Source of the DNA: a bacterium
GTDB taxonomy: Bacteria; Bacillota_I; Bacilli_A; Mycoplasmatales; Mycoplasmoidaceae
Direction of reading: 5' to 3'
Assembly: GCA_017394375.1 (NCBI GenBank)
Contig: JAFPYV010000016.1
Coordinates: forward strand, 1-18,244
DNA length: 18,244 nucleotides
Of the stretch, positions 1-9,521 are shown piece by piece (the stretch's first letter is position 1; each line of letters starts with the position of its first letter). The notes below the pieces were generated by a model. That model saw only the letters and a program-made list of their open reading frames with translations. It did not search any database and had not been told where the DNA came from. A program made the position numbers and the translations under genes.

Positions 1-221
1 AAGTCATTTAAGAAATCCATTGGGGCTTTGCCTGCTTTTTTGGCATTAGTTAAAATTTTTAAAGCATGTTCATCAGTTCCCACGGTTAAAAATGCATCAT
101 ATCCTAATAATTTTTTGTACCTGGTTAAAACATCCGATAAGACGGTAGTGTAAGCAGTCCCAACGTGTGGTTTAGCACTTGGATAATAAATTGGGCAAGT
201 TATATAAAATCGTTTGCTCAT
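1..221 (-). CDS. metG: Methionyl-tRNA synthetase, N-terminal part (runs off window)
   Basis: Class I aminoacyl-tRNA synthetase that charges tRNA-Met in the cytoplasm. Only the first 73 codons are in the window; the gene continues past position 1. The N-terminus shows the MetRS signature: YITCPIYYPSAKPHVG near residues 7-22, followed by a stretch ending VGTDEHALKI, which matches the family's GTDEHGQKI block. The class I HIGH motif reads HVGT here, so the second His is replaced by Thr. The start ATG at 221 follows AAAGGAAAGGAATAAG, a good ribosome binding site lying inside the 3' end of rarA. The gap to the rarA stop is only 6 nt, so the two genes are probably co-transcribed. The family call is firm; the functional effect of the altered HIGH motif is unknown. 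Confidence 0.93.
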   Translation of the reverse strand, partial: MSKRFYITCPIYYPSAKPHVGTAYTTVLSDVLTRYKKLLGYDAFLTVGTDEHALKILTNAKKAGKAPMDFLND

Positions 222-227
222 AATTTC

Positions 228-1463
228 TTATTCCTTTCCTTTTTTAATTTGTTCTCAATATTGTTTGAGTTTTGCTTCATAACTAGCATCTAAATTTGGT
301 TCATAGAAAATTAAATCCTTTAATTTATCAGGTAAATATTGTTGGTTTACCCAATGAAATTTAAAGTTGTGTGGATATAAATAAGTTTGCTTTTGATGCT
401 TAGTATTAATATTATTATATTTTAAAGAACCATTCTTTAAATAAGTTGGTACTTCTTGTTCACCATATTTCCTTAATGCTTCTTGCGCATGCATAAACGC
501 CATGTAAGCAGAATTTGATTTAGGACTTAAGGCAATACTGACAGTAATAAAACTTAGAACATCATTACTTTCAGCTTCTCCTAAATATTCACAAGCTTGA
601 ATGGCACTTACTACTTGGGATGGTAAACTAGGATTAGCTAATCCAACATCTTCATAAGCTGCACAAATTAACCGCCGGTAAATAGCTTGATAATCACCTG
701 ATTTCATTAACAAACTTAAGTAATAAAGAGCAGCGTTAACATCACTACCACGTAACGATTTATGAAAAGCTGATTTTAAATCCGTAAAGTGGTCAGAAGA
801 AGTACTAACAAAACTAGCATTGTTATTAATGATTGTTTTTAAATCATTAAGATTTCAATCAGCAACACCATCATATAAATTAATGAGCATAAATAAGGTG
901 CTTAGACACTTACGAATGTCATTGCCAATCACTTGCACAATGTATTGAATAACATCACTATAATCATGCTTTAAGTGCATTGATTTGGTTAATTTTAACA
1001 TTCCTGATATTAACGTGTTAGGATCTAGTAAGTTAAGTTTTAATAAAAAACTACGACTAATTAACGCATTATTTAAGTTAAAGAATGGATTAATATTCGT
1101 ACTGGCAAATAAATAAATAGTTTTATTTTGCAATGCTTCAAGTAAAATATCTTGTTTGTCTTTATTCATGTTGTGAATTTCATTAATTACCACTACTTTT
1201 GGTAATACACTATCACTTTCAATGAAATTCACTAATTTATCTTTCTTATCAATTAAGGGATTAAAAAATAAAGCGTTCACATTTAAATGTTTAACTAGTA
1301 AATCAAGGATGGTAGTTTTCCCACACCCACTAGGGCCATACAAAATTAAATTCGCAAGATATTTAGTTTTAATCATGCGATCTAAAAAACTATTAGGGGG
1401 AATTAAAATATCTTTACCAATTAAATCATCAAATTGGTTAATTTGATATTGATATTCACTCAT
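228..1463 (-). CDS. rarA: Replication-associated recombination protein A (RarA/MgsA AAA+ ATPase)
   Basis: AAA+ ATPase of the RarA/MgsA/WRNIP1 family, acting at stalled replication forks. Product 411 aa, slightly short for the family (about 420-440). Walker A is GPSGCGKT at residues 43-50. The Walker B region reads VVINEIHNMNK at about 91-101, where the family normally has DEIHRFNK, so the Walker B Asp is Asn94 here. Sensor 1 and the Arg finger region are visible as STNINPFFNLN then ALISRSF. The RarA C-terminal block SLRGSDVNAALYYLS is clear, followed by YRRLICAAYEDVGLANPSLP. Two TGA codons are read as Trp (one at about 855, one at 255-257), and the second extends the protein to a TAA at 228-230. 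The start ATG is preceded by AGAAGAAGG. It sits 6 nt upstream of metG on the same strand. Confidence 0.92.
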
Positions 1464-1512
1464 AATTTATCCTTCTTCTTTTATTTTAATTTCAAAATAA
1501 AATTAAAGAAAG

Positions 1513-1549
1513 AATAAAAAAATTAGAATCACTTTAAAGTTGATTCTAA
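1513..1549 (-). terminator. Rho-independent terminator after the 197-aa membrane protein
   Basis: On the minus strand the arms TTAGAATCA and TGATTCTAA (1541-1549 and 1523-1531 on the plus strand) form a 9-bp stem followed by a run of seven T. It ends the membrane-protein unit just before rarA, so rarA and metG probably have their own promoter in about 1464-1512. Confidence 0.75.
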
Positions 1550-1573
1550 TTGCTAATTATTTTGCAAATTAAA

Positions 1574-2167
1574 TTAATTATTGCAAGCCATTTTTGCTTT
1601 TAACTCATTTGCTTGCGTAAAGAAAACAATTAAGCATTGACAACATAAATAAGGAGTAAACATGTTAAAAGGTGAATTTGGATAATCAAGTCTTCATTGA
1701 CTTGAAATATGACTATAGAAACACATTTTTAATAAGGACGGATAATTTTGATAATCCTTGAAGATAATTCCTGCATCAACTGCATGCATAAATTGATTAA
1801 AAAGTAAGAAAAAATTTTTCCTTAAATAGATGATAACTTTAACTCCCGTCCAAACAAAACTAGTGACAGTTATAATTACTAAAGCTTGTCCCACTCCTCA
1901 TATAATTCATCAGGTTGAATTTACCTTTGCACTCAATACATAATTAAAACCAATTGCATACATAATAAGACCGCATGCAAAAAAGACTGCTCAAATTGGA
2001 AAAAAGACAAAGAGGATTTGGTGACAATATTTAACTAATTGTTTTTGAGTTACAGTTATTTTAAAATTGATTTTTTCTATTAAATCTTTATTAATAAACT
2101 GGGTGTAATCAAAAGATAAATTTTTCTTGAGTTCACTTTTAAAACGTTTTAATTGCTCTAAAAACAT
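1574..2167 (-). CDS. Membrane protein of unknown function, 197 aa
   Basis: I do not recognise the family. Read with code 4, the frame is open from ATG 2167 to a TAA at 1574-1576. The N-terminal 48 residues are charged and probably cytoplasmic (MFLEQLKRFKSELKKNL). Two hydrophobic stretches follow at about 50-73 and 86-113, the second beginning with two consecutive UGA-coded Trp. The C-terminal half is moderately hydrophobic with several Cys (YLCCQC). The start overlaps the stop of the upstream 363-aa gene by one base (TAATG), a classic translational coupling arrangement, so the two proteins are probably made together and may act together. The downstream hairpin at 1513-1549 ends the unit. No signal peptide or enzymatic motif is visible. 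Confidence 0.72.
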
Positions 2168-3258
2168 TATTGTGGTAATAATACACTTAGAATTATTCCA
2201 ACTGTAGTTAAAGCAATAGTAACACCAACTACAGCTCAGCTATTAGCATCCATAACAACATCATCACCATTAATTAAACCAATAAACTTTGTGATTGCTC
2301 TTGATATTTTAGCTTCTGATAAAAGTCCATTATAACTTGTTGATCAAATATTTACATTTTCACCAACGGCACCTTTAATAGTGTCATTAATTAAGCAAAG
2401 TGTACCTGCAGCAGCCCCACTAAAAACTCCGACTAATAAACTTGCATTGGCTAATGGCAGAGTGATTCCAAAAAATCATGCTGCTGCATACATAGCAGCA
2501 GAAAATACAAAAGCAGCTAATGATAAACCAACGAATGCCCATTTAGCATCAGCAATTCCATTAATTACACTTCCAATTGTGCTATTCGAACTAAAAAACG
2601 AATCAGAACTAACATAATTATCAGGTGCTGCTGGAGCAATTTCATTAACTTTATTTGGATTGATAGTTGCTAGCGAATTATCAAGATATTTTTCAGTTGC
2701 TTTGATATTTTTCTTCGATGTAATTTGACTTAAAAATAAAGGAGCATTTTTCGCAGTTATTTTATATTTCTTTGCATCATTATGCATGATTAACATTGCA
2801 TTCTTAATTTGATTTTTTTGCGAAACGTCCAATGTTTTTAATAAATGAGATACTTTTTCCATTTCTTTAGTATGCTTAACATTATTAGAGTTTGAAGCAT
2901 TAATTGATGTTTGAGCCGCAGCTATAAAAGAACTGCGAGGATATATTATTTCCGGTGAATAATTTAAAATACTATTAAAGTCAGCACTAATACCCTTTTC
3001 TGTTGGACTGCTATTATTTCAAACTGTGGATAAGTGGTTAATGTCATCCTTTTCTTTAAAGTTATATTTAGTTTGAATATTAGATTGAACAACATTAGCA
3101 TTTAAATTTGCTTCAGTTTGATTTTGCTTTTGGCAAAGTTCATAAGCAGTAGTAGGAACTACTACTGCGGCTGAAGCAATAATACCAATACCAAAGGTAA
3201 GTAAAAATTTATACTTTAATCTTTTAATGGAATTTTTAATTTTTTTTCAAAAATTCAT
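2167..3258 (-). CDS. Secreted or membrane-anchored protein of unknown function, 363 aa
   Basis: No family recognised. The N-terminus is basic (MNFWKKIKNSIKRLKYK) followed by a hydrophobic segment at about 19-39 (FLLTFGIGIIASAAVVV), which reads as a signal anchor or signal peptide without an obvious lipobox. Residues 40-230 are polar, Asn/Ser/Lys-rich and probably extracytoplasmic. The last third is strongly hydrophobic and rich in Ala/Gly, with likely membrane segments near 241-268, 269-290 and 338-361. The start ATG follows AAGGAAAAG with good spacing. A well-formed promoter (TTTACA, 17 nt, TATAAA) lies about 35 nt upstream. The stop overlaps the start of the next gene by 1 nt. Five UGA codons are read as Trp. 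Most likely a lineage-specific surface protein; this is inference from topology only. Confidence 0.72.
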
Positions 3259-3292
3259 AAATAACTTTTCCTTAATCTTTCATATATTAAAT

Positions 3293-3321
3293 TTTATAAT
3301 TACTACTTTTTGGTTTGTAAA
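3293..3321 (-). promoter_or_regulatory. Promoter for the 363-aa/197-aa membrane protein operon
   Basis: On the minus strand TTTACA (3316-3321), a 17-nt spacer and TATAAA (3293-3298) form a near-consensus housekeeping promoter about 35 nt upstream of the ATG at 3258. Confidence 0.6.
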
Positions 3322-3379
3322 AATGTTATCCAAATTCAACTTCATTCAAAATCAAATTAATTATTAAATATATTTTTTG

Positions 3380-3541
3380 TTATTGCTTTGCAAATGGTTT
3401 AATTAACATATAAATTAACAAAATTAAAATTTCAACCACACTTATTGCTGTTAATATTGGCAAGAACAAAACAAACATCCAAATATTGGAAGCATTAACA
3501 CCAAAATCATCATTTTTATATGATGAAAAATAAATTTTCAT
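3380..3541 (-). CDS. Possible small single-span membrane protein, 53 aa
   Basis: A short code-4 ORF from ATG 3541 to TAA 3380-3382. After a polar N-terminus (MKIYFSSYKNDDFGVNAS) comes one long hydrophobic helix (IWMFVLFLPILTAISVVEIL and onwards) and a short basic tail ending KPFAKQ. No Shine-Dalgarno sequence is visible before the ATG, and the frame stays open for 19 more codons upstream, so the true start is uncertain. It resembles the neighbouring ORF at 3637-3789 in the pattern V-E-(I/L) followed by a hydrophobic run, Tyr, and a basic end, so the two may be diverged duplicates. It could be a real small membrane peptide or a decayed gene. Confidence 0.4.
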   Translation of the reverse strand: MKIYFSSYKNDDFGVNASNIWMFVLFLPILTAISVVEILILLIYMLIKPFAKQ

Positions 3542-3636
3542 TGCTAATTTAATTTTGGGAATGTTTTTAAATTTATTATTGTTGTTAATCTTAGATTTTT
3601 ATTTAAATATTTGATTTTAAACCAGAATGGTTTATT

Positions 3637-3789
3637 TTATTTTTGCAGTTTTTGGTATGCAATTGCTCAAGTAATTTTTTGAATAAACTTATAAAGTAAT
3701 CAACCAACTAATTCAACTATATTAACTATTAATAAGATGATGATAATTAAAAAGGTGCTATCACGTTTCTTGATTTGTATTTGATGAAT
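3637..3789 (-). CDS. Possible small single-span membrane protein, about 50 aa, start unclear
   Basis: Open from about 3798 to TAA 3637-3639 in code 4, with two UGA Trp codons. There is no ATG. The only initiator candidates are ATT or ATA codons at about 3780-3792, just after AGAAG. The product is one hydrophobic helix with basic flanks (KKRDSTFLIIIILLIVNIVE, then YKFIQKI). The pattern matches the 53-aa ORF just downstream. It sits between the rsmI terminator and that ORF on the same strand. It may be a real peptide with a non-ATG start, or a remnant. Confidence 0.3.
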
Positions 3790-3867
3790 TATATCTTCTT
3801 ATTGATTATTTTTAAATAGAGTAAATTTATATGATGTTTTCAGTTTCAAGATGTTAGTGGAGATGTT

Positions 3868-3903
3868 AAAAAAGTAGCATCAAGTTAAAATGCTACTTTT
3901 TAA
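3868..3903. terminator. Bidirectional hairpin terminator after rsmI
   Basis: Arms AAAGTAGCAT (3871-3880) and ATGCTACTTT (3890-3899) form a 10-bp stem. On the minus strand it is followed by six T, directly after the rsmI stop at 3908. T residues also follow on the plus strand. Confidence 0.75.
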
Positions 3904-3907
3904 ATAA

Positions 3908-4774
3908 TTATGCTTGTTTATTTTTAATGATTAATTGATATAAATCGTTAGCTTTAATGTCATCAAGATGCATTAAAGCAAGATATAGTTTAATGCGTTG
4001 CTTTAAATTAGCATTATCAAATGCTTGATTGAATTGACAAAATGATTGACTAATTTCTGTTAAATCGATTGGTTGGGATTTTTCTTGCTTTAAATTATTA
4101 ATTACAATGACAAATTCCCCTTTAAGTTCATCAACTGGAATTTGCATTGTTTTTAAAGTACCAAAATAATGTGTTTCGTTTAATTTAGTTAATTCCCTGA
4201 CAATGCAAACGGGCAAATCACCAAAATAGCTGGACATTAATTGTAAGGTTTCATTAATGCGATGGACTGCTTCATAAAAACACAAAATGGTACAAGGATA
4301 ATTAATGATTTGCTTTTTAGATCAATCAATAAAGCCATAAAAAGTAGTAGGATGATTTGATCAACCACTAACAATTAATGCATCAATAAAAGCATTGGCA
4401 CCATTAACAACTTCAACAAAGATGTTTTGTTCTTTACAAGCGTTAATAATGACATACCCTGGATCACTAAATGCTGGATACCCAGCATCACTAACTAACA
4501 CTAAATTGTCATGTAGTAATATTTGCAATGCTTCTTTTAGTTGCGCTTGTTCATTATATTTATGATAAACAATGAATTGTTTATCTTTATAATCTAAATT
4601 CAATAATTGCAATAATTTGGTAGTATTGCGAGAATCTTCAACTAAGAAATATTTGTTATTAACAAATGCATTAATGGCTCGTTCATTAATTTCTTGCAAA
4701 TTACCAATGGGGGTGGATACCACAATTAAATGGGGTTTATTATTTGATTTAACTTCGTTATTAATTGCATCCAT
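3908..4774 (-). CDS. rsmI: 16S rRNA (cytidine-1402-2'-O)-methyltransferase
   Basis: SAM-dependent tetrapyrrole-methylase-fold enzyme that 2'-O-methylates C1402 in the decoding centre of 16S rRNA. Product 288 aa, the usual family length. Diagnostic blocks are in order: VVSTPIGNLQEI near residues 18-29, VEDSRNTTKLL near 46-56, and SDAGYPAFSDPG near 94-105. Further on come VVNGANA and, after two UGA-coded Trp, CFYEAVHRINETL. The start ATG at 4774 has only a weak ribosome binding site and lies inside the 3' end of rnmV (49-nt overlap). No other Met precedes the first motif, so the overlap is probably genuine and implies coupled translation. It is the third gene of a prs-rnmV-rsmI operon and ends at the hairpin at 3868-3903. 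Confidence 0.93.
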
Positions 4775-5295
4775 TGTTCTTTTGTTACTTTTAACATTAA
4801 TAAGTAATTAAATAATTTCTTATTATTAACTTGCGGTAAATGATAATAAGCAAGTACTTTTTGCTTTAATGTCGCATCAAACAAAATATTACTTGTTAAA
4901 AAATCAGGTCAAGTTAATAATGCTTCATTATTTGTCTGCTGCTCATTATCATCAAACTTAAGGTTGATTAATAAATTAATTAAGATGGCAGGTTTTGCTT
5001 CGGCAACTCCAATTTTTTTCTTGGATGGATCCATATCTTGGTATTGTAAAAATACATTTTTAATGTTGGGAAATAAGTGATTTAATTTATCCCGTAATTT
5101 ATTACCCATCGCATCTGGATCAAGCATAAACACCACATTAATGTGGTGGTCTAAACAATCTTGAATTAAATTAAGAGCATGATGATCTAATGCATATCCA
5201 TTAGTTTCAATGGTTTTTACATTAAATAATTGGTGTAAATGATCAGTATCAGTTTTTCCTTCAACCACGATGACAAATGGTAAAGTAATCTTCAT
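4726..5295 (-). CDS. rnmV: Ribonuclease M5 (5S rRNA maturase, Toprim domain)
   Basis: Toprim-family endonuclease that trims precursor 5S rRNA. Product 189 aa, matching the usual length of about 186. The Toprim Glu motif is VIVVEGKTDTDHL near residues 8-20, and the DxD motif is FMLDPDAMGNKLRDKL near 56-71. The Lys-rich stretch DPSKKKIGVAEAKP follows, as expected for RNase M5. One UGA is read as Trp; after it the frame continues to a TAA at 4726-4728, well inside rsmI. The start lies 3 nt after the prs stop. The prs-rnmV-rsmI order agrees with that recalled for M. genitalium MG058-MG057-MG056. Confidence 0.9.
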
Positions 5296-5298
5296 GAA

Positions 5299-6339
5299 TT
5301 ATTTATTAATTAGTCCCACTTTAGACATGAAGTCATCAACGTAACTTTGCACAACTTGGTAATAACTAGAACACATTAAATCAGCGTGAATTAATTTGGC
5401 AATAAATCTTTCTAAGGAAACAATATGCAATTGTTTAAACGCTTTAAATTGGGGTAAAACTTGGATCGAGTTTGAAACATATAAATCATTAATTCAACCT
5501 TGACAAAAAGCTTCATTTAATCGTGTATAAGCATCTCCAGTTAAAACAGGGTGCGTGCAAATACAAGTAATTGATTTAGCATTATTGGCTTTTAATAATT
5601 TACATGCTCCAACCATCGTACCTCCGGTGTCAATAATATCATCAACAACAATACAATGTTTATTGGAAACAGTTCCTAAGATGTTTTCAATTTCTACTTC
5701 ATCATTATTAATCCGTTTTTTATCAACAATGGCAATATTTAAATGCATCATATCTGCTAACACTCTAATTCGTTTCACGCCCCCATAGTCAGGTGATACT
5801 AACACAAAATCACTAGCATTAATACTTGATCCTTCGTGGGTATTTAACCAATCATTCATAAATTCATCAAGTAAGATGATGTTTGCATTCATGTTATCAG
5901 TTGGAAAGGAAAAAAAACCTTGCAATTGGTCCGTATGAATATCCATTAAAATGGCATTATCAACACCACTAGTTGCTAATAAATCAGCAACTAATTTGGC
6001 TGTAATTGGTTCCCGGTTGTTATTACGACGGTCTTGTCGGGCATATCCAAAGTAAGGAATAATGGCTGTGATTTTAGCAGCACTAGCTCTTTTTAAACAA
6101 TCCACTAAAATCATTAATAACATTAAATTTTCATTGACAGGACTTGACGTTGAAGCAACAATATAACATTTGCGATTTCTTACAGTTTCTAATAACCGTA
6201 AGAATCATTCACCGTCCGAGAATTTCTTAATACTTAATTGTGATAAATGTAAATTTAAACATTTGGCAACTTTGCTGGCCAAGGAATTTTCATTTTGTTC
6301 AATTCCAAAGATTAAACAATTATCTTGTGGTACATTCAT
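5299..6339 (-). CDS. prs: Ribose-phosphate pyrophosphokinase (PRPP synthase)
   Basis: Makes PRPP from ribose-5-phosphate and ATP for nucleotide salvage in the cytoplasm. Product 346 aa, slightly longer than the typical 310-320, mainly through a longer C-terminal tail. Visible motifs: KKFSDGEW near residues 42-49 (Trp is UGA), the ATP-binding flexible-loop block YFGYARQDRR near 95-104, a metal-binding HTDQLQGFF block, SPDYGGVKR, and the PRPP-binding loop VVDDIIDTGGTM near 230-241. The ATG at 6339 is preceded by AAAAGGATAA, a good ribosome binding site. It heads the prs-rnmV-rsmI unit, with a start 3 nt upstream of rnmV at the far end. Its promoter must lie in the AT-rich 6350-6405 stretch shared with the SRP RNA promoter. 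Confidence 0.95.
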
Positions 6340-6374
6340 TTATTTAATTATCCTTTTGTTTTGCACTAAACTGT

Positions 6375-6401
6375 TTGTTTTATAAATATATATATTATAA
6401 T
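6375..6401 (+). promoter_or_regulatory. Promoter of the SRP RNA gene
   Basis: TATAAT at 6396-6401 with a weak TTGTTT at about 6375-6380 (15-nt spacer). Transcription would begin near 6408, at the base of the RNA's closing stem. Confidence 0.55.
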
Positions 6402-6405
6402 AATA

Positions 6406-6488
6406 ATAGCTATTACAACACAAGCATTGAACCGTGTCAGGCTAGAAATAGAGCAGCACTAAGATAACTTGTGTGTGTAATAGCTTTT
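6406..6488 (+). ncRNA. ffs: Small signal recognition particle RNA (4.5S-type)
   Basis: The RNA scaffold of SRP, binding Ffh for co-translational membrane targeting. The conserved apical domain is visible: GTCAGGCTAGAAATAGAGCA, then GCAC, matching the GTCAGG...GAA...AGCAGC core of bacterial 4.5S RNA. The ends close as a long stem: AGCTATTACA near 6408 pairs with TGTAATAGCT near 6475-6484, and CACAAG pairs with CTTGTG. The closing stem plus the following T6 doubles as the terminator. The gene runs opposite to prs and recR, and its 3' end touches the recR stop codon at 6489-6491, so the two transcripts converge. Exact 5' end not provable from sequence. Confidence 0.88.
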
Positions 6489-7106
6489 TTATTTATCAAT
6501 TTTTTGCTTATTAGATAATGAATATTTAATGGTTTCTAAATCAGCATAATCAATGCTAGCATTAATTGGTAATCCTAATCCTAAGGAATAAATATTGAGA
6601 TTGGGATAAGTTGCTTTTAAGTAATTAAATAATAATTTAGCAGTATATCTACCATCAACTGTTAAATTAGTAGCCAAAATAACTTCTTTAATGTGATTAG
6701 TTTGAATTAATCCTAACAATTTATTAATTGGTAGGTAATTGATTAATTCCCCTTTTTTAGCTACTAATTCTTTTCATAATACGTAATATTTACCGTGAAA
6801 AGAATTAGTGTCTTCAATCATTTGCAAGTCATTACAAGTTGCAACAATGCAAATTTGGTCAATTGCACGACTTTGATCAGCACAAATATTACATACTTGG
6901 TTAAGATTTTGGGTTAAATTATTACAATAAATACATTTTTTTAATTGTTGTTTAGCTACTTTAATTCGGTTAACAAATTCTTCAATGTAATAATCATCTT
7001 GATTAAGTAAGTAATAAGCAATCTTGATGGCATTCTTTTTACCAACACTTGGCAAAGATTGAATGGCATCAACTAAATATTCAAAACTGGCATTTTCACT
7101 AGCCAT
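6489..7106 (-). CDS. recR: Recombination mediator RecR
   Basis: DNA-binding recombination mediator that works with RecO/RecF in gap repair. Product 205 aa, family length about 200. It shows the N-terminal helix-hairpin-helix (LPSVGKKNAIKIAYYLL near residues 18-34), the C4 zinc finger (C58-x2-C61, C72-x2-C75) and a Toprim domain starting ICIVATCNDLQMIE. The first Toprim Glu is not conserved, which also happens in other RecR proteins. A UGA Trp at about 6771-6773 joins the two halves. The C-terminal block LATNLTVDGRYTAKLL, then GLGLPINASIDYAD, matches RecR. It lies 7 nt downstream of ybaB in the dnaX-ybaB-recR operon common in bacteria. Confidence 0.94.
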
Positions 7107-7113
7107 ACTTTAA

Positions 7114-7395
7114 TTATTCAATTTGGGTAATTTTTTTACGTTCAGCCATTAAATCTTGATTTGCTTCGGTAATAGCTTCGCTTAGCATTTCTTGCAAAGT
7201 TTCTATATCATCTTTGTCAATTAAATCAGGACTGATTTCAATCTTTTCAATTTTTAAATTACCATAGATGGTAGTTTTAATTAAACCCTTGTAGTCATAT
7301 TCAAATTTAGTTGAATCAAATTTTTCTAATTCTTCGTGAATTTGTTTTTGCATGGCTTTTGCTTGTTGCATCATGCGCTTCATATTCATATCCAT
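7114..7395 (-). CDS. ybaB: YbaB/EbfC family nucleoid-associated protein
   Basis: Small DNA-binding protein of the YbaB/EbfC family, dimeric and probably nucleoid-associated. Product 93 aa, usual length about 100. Typical features are the Met/Gln-rich N-terminal helix (MKRMMQQAKAMQKQIHEEL), a central Gly/Ile beta region (GLIKTTIYGNLKIEKIEI) and a C-terminal helix containing EAITEANQ. The ATG overlaps the dnaX stop by 1 nt (TAATG), showing translational coupling. It is followed by recR, the usual partner. Confidence 0.92.
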   Translation of the reverse strand: MDMNMKRMMQQAKAMQKQIHEELEKFDSTKFEYDYKGLIKTTIYGNLKIEKIEISPDLIDKDDIETLQEMLSEAITEANQDLMAERKKITQIE

Positions 7396-9518
7396 TATTC
7401 GTTTACCTTCTTATCTTCTTTTTTAAATAACATTTTATCTGTTCATTCTTTAATGTTGAGTGCATTAGGATCTAATGATTCTAATGCTTTAATATCAGCA
7501 TCATAAACTGCTAAGTCAATCGGATGGGATTTTGTATAATCAAATAATTTTTTAATCGCTGATTTAGGAACTGCATGTCAATAAAATCCATCCTTAAAAG
7601 CAAGTTTAATTTCACTTAGTAATTCGCGTTGACTTGCTAATTCGTTAAAAAAATTAGCATTAAATTGATTAGATGCTTGAAACAGCATAAAGTGATTATT
7701 AACAATTAATAGTTTATCTTGTAATTTTAAAATATTAATTAATAACACAAATTTTTTTGTTGGATCATTGAGAATTTCATCAATGATTTTTTTATCCTGA
7801 GTTACCAATTCCTTGTTTAATTGATTATTTAGTTGATATGTAGCAAAACTAAAATATTGTTCATCATTAAAAGTACTTGGAATTGGTAATTTATTGTTAT
7901 TAGCACTTGAATTATTACTAAGAAAAGGTTCTTCAAGTTTATTATCACTAGAATTTATTTGGGAACTAATATCACTTAGGGTTAATTGATTATCATCATT
8001 AGATTTTTTATTGTTAGTTTGATTATTAACAAATACTTCTTTAACTATATCAACTTGCAAAGAATCATTATTTTCTTTTTTAGTATTAGTTTTAATTAAT
8101 TCATTTGTAACTTCGATCGTGCTAAATACTTGATTAAGAGCAGGTAGTTTTTCATTTAATCATGATTCATCAAGTTGATTAATTCTTGCTTGTAATTGTT
8201 GATAAGTTGCTTCATCAATCTTAACTGGCTCATTTGGATTGATAATAAAAGATTCCAAATATGGATCATGAATAGTAGGAGTAATATTTTTTGCACTAAC
8301 TTCTTGATTATTAGAACTAGGAGTTTGGCTAGTTAAATTAGCATCAGAATTTATTTCTTTTACCAATTGCTTTTTATTAAATTCATTATTCGAATGGATA
8401 TTAGTTAGCCCAACATCACTTATTTGATTACTTAATTGGAAAGTAATTAAACTAGCAGTAAATAATAATGATGGATCACTACTTTTACGTAATTCTGGTA
8501 AGAGTAAACTTAACTTATTGACTAATAATTTAATGGTTGATAAGTTAATATCTTTTAAGTTACTACCTTTAAATAATTGATAATTGGATGGATGAATAAA
8601 ATTAGGGGTTTTTAAAGTTAAATATAAATATAAATCTAAACAAACTTCTAATAAAGTTTTAGCTAATTCATTTAAATTAATTCCAGCATTTAACAAAGTG
8701 GTTAATTCTTTCATCGTGTTTGCTTCATCATTGTTTAGTATATGAAGCAATAATGAAAAAGCTTGCTTTTTATTAGTTAAACAATAAGTTTGATTAATTA
8801 AGTCAACATTAATAGTTTGACTATTAATTTGCCGTAAATGTTCAATGTTACTTAATAAATCTCTTGCTGACCCTTTAGCTAATTCAATTAGTAATTGACA
8901 AGCATCGTCATCAATCTTAATGTCTTCATTAGTAATAATGCGTTTTATTAAGTCAAGTAATTGATCATTGTTTAATGGAGTTAAGTTGTAAATTTGGCAT
9001 CGAGATAAAATGGTTGTAGGAATTTTTTCAATTTCAGTAGTAGCAAAAATAAAAATGACATGGTTGTTAGCATTTTCTAATGTTTTCAAAAAAGCATTTC
9101 AACCTGCAGTACTAATCATGTGTGCTTCATCAATAATGTAAATTTTATAGTTCAAAACACTTGGTAAATAATTAGCATTTTCAATGATGTTGCGTACATT
9201 TTCTACACCATTATTGCTTGCGGCATCAATTTCGACAATGTCAATTGCTTTTTTATCATTAATTAATTGACAATGGTCGCATTGATTACATGCATCACCA
9301 TTTTGGTTATTTAAACAATTAACTGCTTTAGCGAAAATGCGTGCTAAAGTAGTTTTGCCAATCCCATGCAAACCACTAAAAATATATGCGTTGGCTAATT
9401 TCTTAGTTTTAATGGCATTTTTAAGAATATTAACAACTTGATTTTGTCCAATTACTTGACTAAATAAATTAGGACGATATTTTTGATATAAAACGCTATA
9501 ACTATTATTCTTATCCAT
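7395..9518 (-). CDS. dnaX: DNA polymerase III gamma/tau subunit
   Basis: Clamp-loader ATPase subunit of the replicative polymerase. Product 707 aa; three UGA Trp codons lie in frame. Walker A is GLHGIGKTT at residues 49-57. The zinc-binding Cys are C68, C77, C80 and C83, and Walker B is IIDEAH at 128-133. Sensor 1 and the SRC motif appear as FATTEIEKIPTTILSRC. The Asn/Ser-rich linker around residues 400-530 is low complexity, typical of mollicute tau. No strong A-AAA-AAG type slippery site was noticed, so a separate gamma form is not suggested. No ribosome binding site precedes the ATG. A TATAAT lies so close upstream that the mRNA is probably leaderless or nearly so. It heads dnaX-ybaB-recR. 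Confidence 0.94.
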
Positions 9519-9521
9519 AAA

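Noticed and set aside
228..1463. rarA, dnaX, recR and rsmI appearing broken into several frames
   Set aside because: Each break is a single in-frame TGA at a Trp position; with code 4 the genes are intact.
2381..2617. Plus-strand ORF opposite the 363-aa gene
   Set aside because: It is antisense to a gene with its own promoter and ribosome binding site, lacks a ribosome binding site, and shows no recognisable domain.
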